The notes beneath the pieces are model-generated. The model was given only the letters and a program-made list of their open reading frames with translations, was not told the origin of the DNA and made no database searches. Positions 56,570 to 64,000 of a stretch of 64,000 nucleotides of DNA are shown piece after piece. Position 1 is the stretch's first letter, and each line of letters starts with the position of its first letter. The stretch is from Flavobacterium sp. J372 (GTDB taxonomy: Bacteria > Bacteroidota > Bacteroidia > Flavobacteriales > Flavobacteriaceae). The position numbers and the translations under genes were made by a program. The stretch spans positions 1,672,001 through 1,736,000 of the forward strand of contig NZ_JAJOMZ010000004.1 of NCBI RefSeq assembly GCF_024699965.1, given 5' to 3'.

Positions 56570-58876
56570 TTATCTTAATAAAGCGAAGTGTCCTTTGATA
56601 ATTCTTCCGTTAGGCAACTGAATTACAAACCAATAGTCAGTTGCCGGAAGAGGGCTTCCGTTCAGCTTGCCATCCCAGCCTAAAGAATTTCCGCGGAAGC
56701 CTGTTATGAGCTTTCCATATCTGTCAAAGATTTTAATATCAATATTTGGCTGGAAATTCATCAGTGGTATGCGCCAGTAATCGTTAACACCGTCTCCGTT
56801 CGGGGTAAAGAACTTTGGATAATCTAAAATGTACGCAGTTGTTTTATATGGAGGGCCGCACCCGTTTATATCTCGTATAAAGATGGTGTATTCTCCTGCT
56901 GCCAATCTATTAAAGTAATTGTCAGCCTGGTAAGTAATTCCATCCAAAGAATACTCATAGTTGCCACTGCCCTGTGGTAGTACAGTGATAGAATTATTAT
57001 TACCTGCAAATTCGTTTACTTCAATATCTGCACCTGTTGCTGCGCCCGAAGCAGAAACATTATATGTTTTTGTACCAACGCAGCCATTGGCATTTTCAAG
57101 TGATACCGTATATGTTCCCGGCGTAGTTACAGTAAGTGACTGCCCAGGTGTTGGCGGAGTGGTGCTCCACTGGTAATTATAATATCCTGCAGGTGCTGTG
57201 AGCGTAATAGACGGCGTACCAGTACAGAGTATAGCGGATTCATCCTGCAAGGTACCTCCAAAGGTAAATACATTTAGCTGCAAGGTTGCTATACCGTAGC
57301 AGTCAGCTGCGCTGTAAATCCTGGCATACACATTCTGGTTGTTAGCAGTGGTATTAGTAAAAGCTGCCGGGTTTGCTATTGCATTGGTTTCAGCCAGGGC
57401 ATCATCATAGCTTGTATAATATTTTAGTTGCAGCCCTGCAGGAAGCCCTGCCAGTATCTGTGTATTTCTTTGGGTTAAATCAAATTCAGTAAAGCCATCT
57501 TCAGGGCCAACAACATCACATTCTTCAAGAGGCTGCGGGTTGCTTACAGTATTATTTGATGTAGATAGCGTTACTGTTGCAATGCCATAACACCCGGACT
57601 GGTTTTCGAGCCGTACATATATGTTTTGATTAGGAGCCGTGTTGGCAAATGGCGCATTCGGATTTAGGGAGTTTAAAGATGTTGCCGCATCAGCCGCAGA
57701 AAGATAATAAGTAGTGGCAAGATTAGGGCTGCCATTAACAGCTACTACACCCACCTGGTTGAGGTTGTAGAGCGTAAGGCCATCATTATTATCGTCGCAT
57801 TGCAGCAAAGTGTAAGTACCTGCGGGTACGGCGGGATTATATTCCACTTTTATTTTGTCTCCCCCGGTACAACCCGGAGCCAGCACAATTTCAACTTCAT
57901 AATCACCGGGTTGCGTAATCGTGTAGGTAGGAGTCGTGGCCACCTGCCCGCCGTTGCGTAACCATTTATAAGTAGCGCCTGGCACAGGTACAGTTGCATC
58001 TAATGGCAGGTTTTCGCCCTGGCATAATGCATTACCTGTCGCAATGAGCCTGTCGGGGCCAAGGTTGGTTACAGAGCTAAAACTGCCACCACCAAGAAAT
58101 ATAGCCGAATCATATAGTCCGTTACCCTGGTCTGCAACTACAAGCTTTATGTGATATGTGGTACCCGGTGTTACAGTAGCCTGTGCTGTAAGTATCACAG
58201 TTTGCCCATTAAAGTTGATAGGCGAATTTACAGGGTTAAATTGGTCAAAATACTGCTGATTTGCGGCGGGGCAAACACCTTGTCCGCGAACGGTGTTAAC
58301 CTTTACCGGTATGTTTGTACCGGGTATTACTGCAAGGTTCTGATAAGGGCTACTGCTGCCTGCTTCCTTAAGCAAAAAAGCAAAGCCATCGGTATAATTG
58401 CATTGGTTTTGCGAGTTGATGCTTGTAAGGTACTGCTCTGATGCAAAAATATAATCAAAACTGATTGATGATGTATATGGCACAAAATCAAACTCAAGAA
58501 CAGTGGCATTCACTGTTCCGCTAACACTTATTGCTGCTTCAAGGTCGGCATCGCCATTCCAGCCCGCACCGCCCTCACTCAGCAATGAACTGTTCGGGCC
58601 GGGAGCACTTGCTGCATAGCCGGTGCTAAGCACAATACCGTTCTGGAAAGGAAACCCTGAGCCGTTTGCCGTAAAGTAGCCAAAACTTGGGCCGCCCGAA
58701 CTGCCAGACCAGCCATTTACTGTAATATTTGAAACTTGCGCACAGCCGCCTGAAACGAGCGCGTCTACAAGCTGCTGTGCGGTATAGTTGTCATTTACCT
58801 GAATAGATTGTGCCCATGCACTATTTACAAGAAATAACAATAAAATAATTATATGGTAGCATAAGCCTTTATTCAT
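56570..58876 (-). CDS. T9SS type B protein with choice-of-anchor L domain and two repeats
   Basis: This encodes a 768-residue secreted or surface protein. The signal peptide ends near NSAWAQ. Residues ~25-270 are a choice-of-anchor L domain (NYTAQQLVDALVSGGCAQVS; NGIVLSTGYAASAPGPNSS; SISFDYIFASEQYL). An Ig/PKD-like segment (GATYKWLRNGGQVATTPTY) is next, then two copies of the shared repeat (LLQCDDNNDGLTLYNLNQ; LEECDVVGPEDGFTEFDLTQ), a second Ig-like region and a type B sorting domain (KFFTPNGDGVNDYWRI; DIKIFDRYGKLITG). It is the first of three neighbouring proteins and follows the ABC permease after 16 nt. A TATCTTTG box (58892-58885) lies just before it. Confidence 0.92.
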   Translation of the reverse strand: MNKGLCYHIIILLLFLVNSAWAQSIQVNDNYTAQQLVDALVSGGCAQVSNITVNGWSGSSGGPSFGYFTANGSGFPFQNGIVLSTGYAASAPGPNSSLLSEGGAGWNGDADLEAAISVSGTVNATVLEFDFVPYTSSISFDYIFASEQYLTSINSQNQCNYTDGFAFLLKEAGSSSPYQNLAVIPGTNIPVKVNTVRGQGVCPAANQQYFDQFNPVNSPINFNGQTVILTAQATVTPGTTYHIKLVVADQGNGLYDSAIFLGGGSFSSVTNLGPDRLIATGNALCQGENLPLDATVPVPGATYKWLRNGGQVATTPTYTITQPGDYEVEIVLAPGCTGGDKIKVEYNPAVPAGTYTLLQCDDNNDGLTLYNLNQVGVVAVNGSPNLATTYYLSAADAATSLNSLNPNAPFANTAPNQNIYVRLENQSGCYGIATVTLSTSNNTVSNPQPLEECDVVGPEDGFTEFDLTQRNTQILAGLPAGLQLKYYTSYDDALAETNAIANPAAFTNTTANNQNVYARIYSAADCYGIATLQLNVFTFGGTLQDESAILCTGTPSITLTAPAGYYNYQWSTTPPTPGQSLTVTTPGTYTVSLENANGCVGTKTYNVSASGAATGADIEVNEFAGNNNSITVLPQGSGNYEYSLDGITYQADNYFNRLAAGEYTIFIRDINGCGPPYKTTAYILDYPKFFTPNGDGVNDYWRIPLMNFQPNIDIKIFDRYGKLITGFRGNSLGWDGKLNGSPLPATDYWFVIQLPNGRIIKGHFALLR

Positions 58877-58892
58877 AGCGCCTGCAAAGATA

Positions 58893-59729
58893 CTACAAGT
58901 CGCGCTTTTTTACTATACGGTAAGATGTTAAGATAAATATTAATGTCCATATTATTACTATAAGTACGCTGTACCAATGCACTCCGTAGTCCTTAATACT
59001 TACCGTGCCATTTGCCATTTCAAGAGCCCGTACAGTTTCAAATCGTGTAAAAGGTTCTTTTATAAGGTTTGCCATAGCGTCAAGCGGGAAGAACTGCATG
59101 ATGTTGTCTGTAATCGCGCCGTCTTTAATAATTTTCCAACGCAGTACAAGGAAAATAATACCTTCGGCAATCCACCATACAAGTACAAAACCAAGAGCAA
59201 AGGCTGAGCGCTTTACCAGCACGCCTGCAAAAAGGCAGAAAGAGAAGAATGCCACCAGCTTCAGGAAGTAGGCAAATATGTATACAATATCTGTAAATAC
59301 TATAGATGTTTCGGTATATGATGAAAAGCTATAGCCCAATATCAGCGTAAGGAAAAACATGAATATCGCTGAAAATGCGGCGAAAACAACAACTGTAATA
59401 AACTTAGAGAATATAAACTCTTTTTTGCTAAGGCCATCAATAAGGTTTTGCTTTAGCGTGCCGTAAGTATATTCATTGGCCATCATTGAAACAATTACAA
59501 TGGCGAGGAAGAACTTAAGGAAAGCGGCAATCCAGGTGTTGAAATGCCAGATGTACGGGAAATTGAAAATACCCTGGTCTGCCAGGCGAAAATCTATCCC
59601 AATGATTTTAAAGTTGACTGATGCCAGCAAGGCTATAAAAGAAAGTAATATGAAGTAGGCAAGAATGAGTACACGCGCTGCACGGTTACCCCACAGTTTG
59701 CTGAACTCTATTGATAAAAGACGTTTCAT
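58893..59729 (-). CDS. ABC-2 type transporter permease
   Basis: This encodes a 278-residue inner-membrane protein with six hydrophobic helices (for example RVLILAYFILLSFIALLASV and FAAFSAIFMFFLTLILGYSF). The loop MANEYTYGTLKQNLIDGLSKKEFIFSK, split here as MANEYTYGTLKQ and SKKEFIFSK, is the usual ABC-2 coupling region. It pairs with the ATPase gene 8 nt upstream. The substrate is unknown. Confidence 0.88.
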   Translation of the reverse strand: MKRLLSIEFSKLWGNRAARVLILAYFILLSFIALLASVNFKIIGIDFRLADQGIFNFPYIWHFNTWIAAFLKFFLAIVIVSMMANEYTYGTLKQNLIDGLSKKEFIFSKFITVVVFAAFSAIFMFFLTLILGYSFSSYTETSIVFTDIVYIFAYFLKLVAFFSFCLFAGVLVKRSAFALGFVLVWWIAEGIIFLVLRWKIIKDGAITDNIMQFFPLDAMANLIKEPFTRFETVRALEMANGTVSIKDYGVHWYSVLIVIIWTLIFILTSYRIVKKRDL

Positions 59730-59737
59730 TGTAATTG

Positions 59738-60643
59738 TTAGTTTTGTGTTTGTTTACCGGTTAATTGCAGGAATTGCTCTTCAAGGCTGTTTGTGCGTTT
59801 TACCAGATGCTCAAGGCAAACGCCATAGCTGAATAGGTAGCGGTTTAGCTCGCCGGGTTCCAGCGGCTGGTTGGTGTATACAACAAGTTTGTCTTCAGCA
59901 ACTTCAATCTTTTCTACTGCCGGATGCTGTTCCATAACGCGTTTCAGCTCAAAATTATCTGTAGCTGAAAGTTCAAAGAAACCTTCTGTTGAAAGCATTC
60001 CCTTAACCGTACCTGTGTACAGCACCACCCCTTTTTGCAATACCACTACGTGGCTGCATACTTTCTCCACTTCATCAAGAAGGTGTGATGCCAAAAGGAT
60101 TGTGGTACCCGTTGCAGCAATGTCACGTATTATCTCTCGTATCTGATGTATACCCTGCGGGTCCAGCCCGTTGGTAGGCTCATCGAGGATAAGAATTTCC
60201 GGATTGTTCAACAGGGCAGAAGCTATCGCAAGGCGCTGCTTCATACCTAATGAAAATGTACGGAACTTACTGTCCTTACGCTCATACAGCTTTACGAGCT
60301 TAAGCTTTTCTTCAACATTACTGTAGGGTGTGCCCTTAATTTTGCAAACAAGCTTCAGGTTCTGTTCTGCTGTCATGTAAGGGTAAAAGTTTGGGCGCTC
60401 AATAATTGCGCCTACTTTTTTAAGCGACTCATGCGTGTCCATTTTACCGCCAAACCAGCTGTAACTGCCGGATGTTTTGTTTACTACGTTCAAGATGATA
60501 CCCAGCGTGGTTGATTTACCGCTGCCATTTGGGCCGAGAATGCCGTAAACGTTGCCTTTCTTAATTTCGAAAGAAACGTTGTTTACCGCATGAACCTTAC
60601 CGAATTTTTTGTCAAGGTTACTTATTGATAATATGGTTTCCAA
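59738..60643 (-). CDS. ABC transporter ATP-binding protein
   Basis: This encodes a 301-residue ATPase. Walker A is GPNGSGKST (37-45), the signature is FSLGMKQRLAIASALL (~131-146), and Walker B with D-loop is ILILDEPTNGLDPQG (~151-165), with the H-loop in LLASHLLDEVEKVC. The C-terminal ~85 residues form the extra domain of the CcmA/BcrA-type exporters. It and its permease may secure an envelope export or resistance function. Confidence 0.92.
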   Translation of the reverse strand: METILSISNLDKKFGKVHAVNNVSFEIKKGNVYGILGPNGSGKSTTLGIILNVVNKTSGSYSWFGGKMDTHESLKKVGAIIERPNFYPYMTAEQNLKLVCKIKGTPYSNVEEKLKLVKLYERKDSKFRTFSLGMKQRLAIASALLNNPEILILDEPTNGLDPQGIHQIREIIRDIAATGTTILLASHLLDEVEKVCSHVVVLQKGVVLYTGTVKGMLSTEGFFELSATDNFELKRVMEQHPAVEKIEVAEDKLVVYTNQPLEPGELNRYLFSYGVCLEHLVKRTNSLEEQFLQLTGKQTQN

Positions 60644-60726
60644 AATGTAATTGTATTGGTTGTTATAGTTATGACGACCAAGTTACACGTTTGTTACCGC
60701 AATGTGTTAAGAAAAGCAAAATTTTG

Positions 60727-62591
60727 CTATTGATACAGCACCTGCATAGGTTTACCTACCTGGTAATCGGGCAGGCGGATGTCATTATTTTTAAAGCTGT
60801 TGGTGCGGAAGATATCTTCACCAGACCCCGGCATGGATGGGTAAAATGCCAGCGAAAACTGAAATGCATTGAAAACCAGGTAGTCATTGTATATGAGTAC
60901 TCCCAGGCCAATTTTAGAATATACCTTACTTTCCCAAAGTTTTACCTGCTCATCGCCGATAACCCCCATAGTGTAGCTTATAAATGGGTTGAGGCGGAAA
61001 CCGAATAAATTCCAAGGAGAATAAGACTGTGTTTGAAGCGTAAGCAATACCTTTTTGTGCCTAGTAATGAGCGGCTGTCAAAACCGGTAATGCCGTTTTC
61101 GCCATTAATGTTAAGCAAGTCGGCTTCGGTTGCCAGGCGTTTGTCGCCCATTACTATAACAGGTTTTATAAAATGCCTGAAACGCCAGCTTCCCCAGTTT
61201 TTTATGTTAGTAAAGTAAAGTCCTTCAAGGCGTAGTGCAGTCTGATCTGTACGATCTTTATAAAAGTAAGAACCCAGCTCAAAATTGGTGCTGAAATAAC
61301 CCCATTTATAAAGGTTACCAAATGCATATCTCCCCCCGAAATAAATACGCCGCTCTCCGTTTTTGTCTTGTATGCCACTTGTAAGAGAGTATACCTTACC
61401 AATCGGGATATCTTCTACAATATCATAATTAAACAGGAATTTATCCTGAACGAACTTCCGTGAGGTAAGACCAACGCTTGCTAAATATAACTTTTCATTG
61501 CTAAAAAAATTGATTGTATCATAAGCCGGCAACGGCCTTTCGCTGTATTTGCGGTTAAAGTATCGTGCCGTTGTAACCAGATTGGTTGTACGTTCTTCTT
61601 CGCTGTCTCCTTCATAAATCTTGAATGAGTACCCTGCCCAGTAATCTTGTGCGGTAGATTTAAAGTTCTGGATTGCTCTTATACCATCGGCATCAGGCAA
61701 TGAATCTTTTATAAAATGTTCTTCAAAATAAATACCGCCGGCCCATTTGGTATATGCCGAAAAGAAGTCACGGTCAAAACCTATGCTTTTTAGTGAATTA
61801 TCAAATTCCCACAATTGGTAGCGTACAGTGCCATTTATATACGTATTCATAATATTAGGCACCCTGTACGTGGTAAGATATTCTGTTTTACCGGTGTTAA
61901 ATCGCTTATCGAAATCATTTCGCCATTCATGCCCCAAGCCTAAAAAGTTGCGTTCGGTAAGCTCGATTGACGTGCCGCTGCCCGATGCCGAGCCGTTAGG
62001 TGTAAGGCTCCATGAGTCAAGCACCCGGATGTATATATCAACGGAATCTTTACTTGTTTCAACTCGTTGCGGCTGTATAGCAACGCGGCGCACGTAGCGC
62101 TGGCTTCGTATTAATCGTTCAGAATCTTTTACCAGTAGTGAATCCAAAGGCTCATTACGTTTAAAGAGCAATAGGTTTTTTATGGTAAGCTCTTTAGTCT
62201 TTAAATGGATGCCATTACCAAAACGTTCCAGCCAGTTATCGGCATGTTTGGTAGTATCGTTTACAGAATAGCCGAACGGGTCAAGGGTCTCTACGCGGAT
62301 ACGGCGTACAATTTTGCCCTGGTATCTTTCATAAGTATTTTGTAATTCAGGGGTTTTTCTCTTGGTTATTTTACGGGTTTTTGCAGGCTCTTTTTCTTTT
62401 ACCGGCCTGAATATGAGTTTATGCACAAATTTTGTAAACTTCCTGCGCTTTGAGTAGTTCTCAAGGTTTTTGTACATTTTGTCACGCTTAAGCCGTATGC
62501 TGTCCGGCTGTTGTTCCACAGGCTTTTCCTGTGCATGACAGGGCAATGCCAACAGCAGTAACAGCAATACAAAACTGAAATTTGCGCGCAT
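60727..62591 (-). CDS. Omp85/BamA-like outer-membrane protein (frameshifted)
   Basis: This is an outer-membrane protein of about 621 residues when corrected. A signal peptide (ending ALPCHAQ) is followed by a basic linker (FRPVKEKEPAKTRKITKRK), POTRA-like elements (KIVRRIRVETLDPFGYSV; ERLIRSQRYVRRVAIQPQRV) and a beta-barrel (from ~200: ELTERNFLGLGHEWRNDFDK). The first frame ends after SRSLLGTKRY. The second continues LLTLQTQSYSPWNLFGFRLN to IRLPDYQVGKPMQVLYQ. Restoring one A to a coding-strand A5 run (T5 at 61052-61056) gives GTKKVLLTLQTQ in one frame. Its exact substrate is unknown; it is a likely OMP-assembly or two-partner type component. Confidence 0.85.
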
Positions 62592-62689
62592 TTTTCCGTT
62601 CCCTGAAATGTTGAAATTTTTTCTAAATATAAAGAGAAATAGTGCTTACATACGTGTAGGGCTTGTATGTTTACCATACATTTAACAAC

Positions 62690-62715
62690 AAAAAAAGGGA
62701 AACGTAAAGTTTCCC
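62690..62715 (-). terminator. terminator after the NdpA-like gene
   Basis: On the minus strand GGGAAAC pairs with GTTTCCC over a 5-nt loop and runs into seven T, 28 nt past the stop codon. Confidence 0.85.
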
Positions 62716-62742
62716 CAGTGTAAATATCTTGCAAATAAGAAG

Positions 62743-63801
62743 TTAACTCTTCTGCTCTTTGTTGAAATAAACCAGATAATAATACATTTGTTTTTCTTCG
62801 TCCCAGCCTTTTTCTATGAATTTCTCGGCGCTTTCAGGATTTATGAAATCAAGCTTTATCTGTACATTGGTATCAAGCTGTATGGTGTTTTTCATTTTTC
62901 TGCGCGCATCGCTCACGGCAGCGTTGGCAATAGGGAAGGTAGTTACATCTTCAATACTGTATTTCGGCGCTTTTTCAGCCTTATAGTTCTTAAATTCAGG
63001 AATAAGATCAGGGTTGTCCAGAACATCATTGAGGAATTTCGTTTCTTCAAACTCATCGTTCTTCGCAAAATAGTTCACAGAACGGTTCATGAACATAACC
63101 TCTTCCTTCTTGTCTTCAGCCGGAAGCACCACTTCTTTAGCAAAGTCCTGGCAGAATTTCAGGTACTTCTTTGTAATAAAGTTCTCATCCTGAAATGCGT
63201 CAACTGAAAGGAAATGTTCAAGCCAGTAGCGCGCATCGTAGCGGTTACTGTCAATCGTCAGTATCTTATAACCTTCTTCTTTTTTATAATTGAATATAAG
63301 GCATCCTTTATCAAGCTTATTCAGGTTAATGCCCTGCTGCAAAAGGATTTCAAGGTTACTGCCCTTTTCTTCAAACTGAAGGAAATCTGTCTTGATTTCG
63401 CTTTTGAAGATACCAACGGCATCAACGGCATTATTGTCAATAGTCAGGTTTGTAAAGTAAGCTACATACACCTCGCCATTTTTAATATGGGGGTGGTTGC
63501 TCTGCTCAAACAAGTGTTTGGTTATCTTTTTAGATACTTCATGAACACTTCCGGGGTTGGCAAATATCTCGGTAGCAAGGGTGTACATATCATTGTAGTC
63601 CAGATGTACATCATGTGCAAATTGGTAATAATTTTCTTCTTTGTCGCGAAAAGGCTTAAAAAAATACTCCTTCAATAACGGAGTTATTTCGTCATTAAGC
63701 GCATACGGCTGTTCAGATAAAAATATAGCCTCATTACGGCTTTTGTTGCCCACTCGGTGCACAGACAGACTCTCAACGTGAGTATTAAATAGGTTTATCA
63801 T
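62743..63801 (-). CDS. nucleoid-associated protein (NdpA/YejK family)
   Basis: This encodes a 352-residue protein of the 37-kDa nucleoid-associated family: HRVGNKSRNEAIFLSE near the front, EVYVAYFTNLTIDNNAVDAV, KGCLIFNYKKEEGYKILTID, and NRYDARYWLEHFLSVDAF. The C-terminal part has FPIANAAVSDARRKMKNTIQ. It binds DNA by family; its role is not well known. It stands between the Omp85-like gene and the partial four-helix-bundle gene, all on the minus strand. Confidence 0.88.
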   Translation of the reverse strand: MINLFNTHVESLSVHRVGNKSRNEAIFLSEQPYALNDEITPLLKEYFFKPFRDKEENYYQFAHDVHLDYNDMYTLATEIFANPGSVHEVSKKITKHLFEQSNHPHIKNGEVYVAYFTNLTIDNNAVDAVGIFKSEIKTDFLQFEEKGSNLEILLQQGINLNKLDKGCLIFNYKKEEGYKILTIDSNRYDARYWLEHFLSVDAFQDENFITKKYLKFCQDFAKEVVLPAEDKKEEVMFMNRSVNYFAKNDEFEETKFLNDVLDNPDLIPEFKNYKAEKAPKYSIEDVTTFPIANAAVSDARRKMKNTIQLDTNVQIKLDFINPESAEKFIEKGWDEEKQMYYYLVYFNKEQKS

Positions 63802-63810
63802 TTTTAGATA

Positions 63811-63846
63811 GCTTCTAAGCTGCTAAGCTACTGGGCTGCTTAGCTG
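63811..63846. repeat. AAGC/GCTTAG dyad phrase
   Basis: Overlapping (T)AAGCTGCTAAGC words and an inverted GCTTAGC form a short hairpin (GCTAAGC at 63822-63828 with GCTTAGC at 63838-63844). It lies between two minus-strand genes. Confidence 0.55.
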
Positions 63847-63858
63847 TATTGTAAGTCA

Positions 63859-64000
63859 TTAGTTTTTAGATCGTACTTTTTTATTTAAAGATGACAACAT
63901 AATTTCAACTTCGCGGGATTGATCAAATAAGTTATTGAATAATTCCTGATTAAGGTAACCAATATTATACGCTATTTCCAGTTGAGTTTGTAATTCAAAT
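63859..64000 (-). CDS. four-helix-bundle protein, C-terminal part (runs off the window)
   Basis: The last 46 residues of the gene are inside the window and read FELQTQLEIAYNIGYLNQEL, then LFDQSREVEIMLSSLNKK and a stop at 63859. This ending matches the small four-helix-bundle family encoded by 23S rRNA intervening sequences and by stand-alone genes in Bacteroidota. The rest lies to the right of the window. The function is unknown. Confidence 0.7.
   Translation of the reverse strand, partial: FELQTQLEIAYNIGYLNQELFNNLFDQSREVEIMLSSLNKKVRSKN

Overview
The window looks like chromosomal DNA of a member of the Flavobacteriaceae (Bacteroidota), close to Flavobacterium. The evidence is a TonB-dependent receptor with a carboxypeptidase-like N-terminal extension, several type IX secretion (T9SS) substrates with type A or type B C-terminal sorting domains, monomeric NADP-isocitrate dehydrogenase, the conserved flavobacterial run folP - DUF1599 - DoxX/BT_3928 - ABC permease - TlpA - tpiA, and promoters of the Bacteroidota type (TTTG, 19-20 nt, TAnnTTTG). 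No rRNA, tRNA, CRISPR array or prophage was seen.

Layout. 1-5.9 kb: TonB receptor (cut by the window edge), a small lipoprotein, icd, rplS, DUF4269 and DUF1456 genes. 5.9-6.7 kb: a nest of REP-like palindromes beside an IS200/Y1 REP-associated transposase (RAYT). 6.7-10.4 kb: two paralogous esterases around a TerB-like gene (the second lacks its 5' end), an FG-GAP T9SS protein and CsbD. 10.5-13.6 kb: heme A synthase, cca and tsaC. 13.6-27.4 kb: a surface-glycan locus. It holds a tight six-gene minus-strand operon for a dTDP-3-amino-sugar (FdtA-like isomerase, FemAB-like acyltransferase, PglD-like acetyltransferase, beta-propeller glycosidase-like protein, FdtB-like aminotransferase, GT2) that reads straight on into tsaC and cca. 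Next comes a mosaic of glycosyltransferases, a polysaccharide deacetylase, a heptosyltransferase, a methyltransferase and a Kdo/heptose-kinase-like gene, as expected for LPS or LOS core assembly. 27.5-39.9 kb: housekeeping genes (dapD, SDR, fsa, ClC, acpH, glmM, rlmH, folP, DUF1599, DoxX, ABC permease, TlpA, tpiA). 40-49.4 kb: a 1500-residue choice-of-anchor-I T9SS protein, meaB, an ArsR/AHSA1/DUF1801 operon, an AEC carrier and a fosmidomycin-resistance-like MFS. 49.4-62.6 kb, all on the minus strand: an Omp85-like outer-membrane protein, an ABC-2 transporter pair, then three large T9SS type B proteins that share one ~100-residue repeat in 2, 9 and 4 copies. The end holds an NdpA-like nucleoid protein and the tail of a four-helix-bundle gene.

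A strong window-wide signal is a set of eight single-base frameshifts, almost all at short homopolymers and several in core genes (icd, rlmH, the Omp85-like gene, acpH). Six of the eight are the loss of one A in a coding-strand A run. Uncorrected indel errors are the simplest reading, so these genes are annotated across the shift.

The most interesting biology I can support is the amino-sugar operon with an embedded FemAB-like gene, the shared-repeat T9SS trio, the RAYT with its nested palindromes, and several families of short tandem or dyad 'phrases' in the intergenic spaces.
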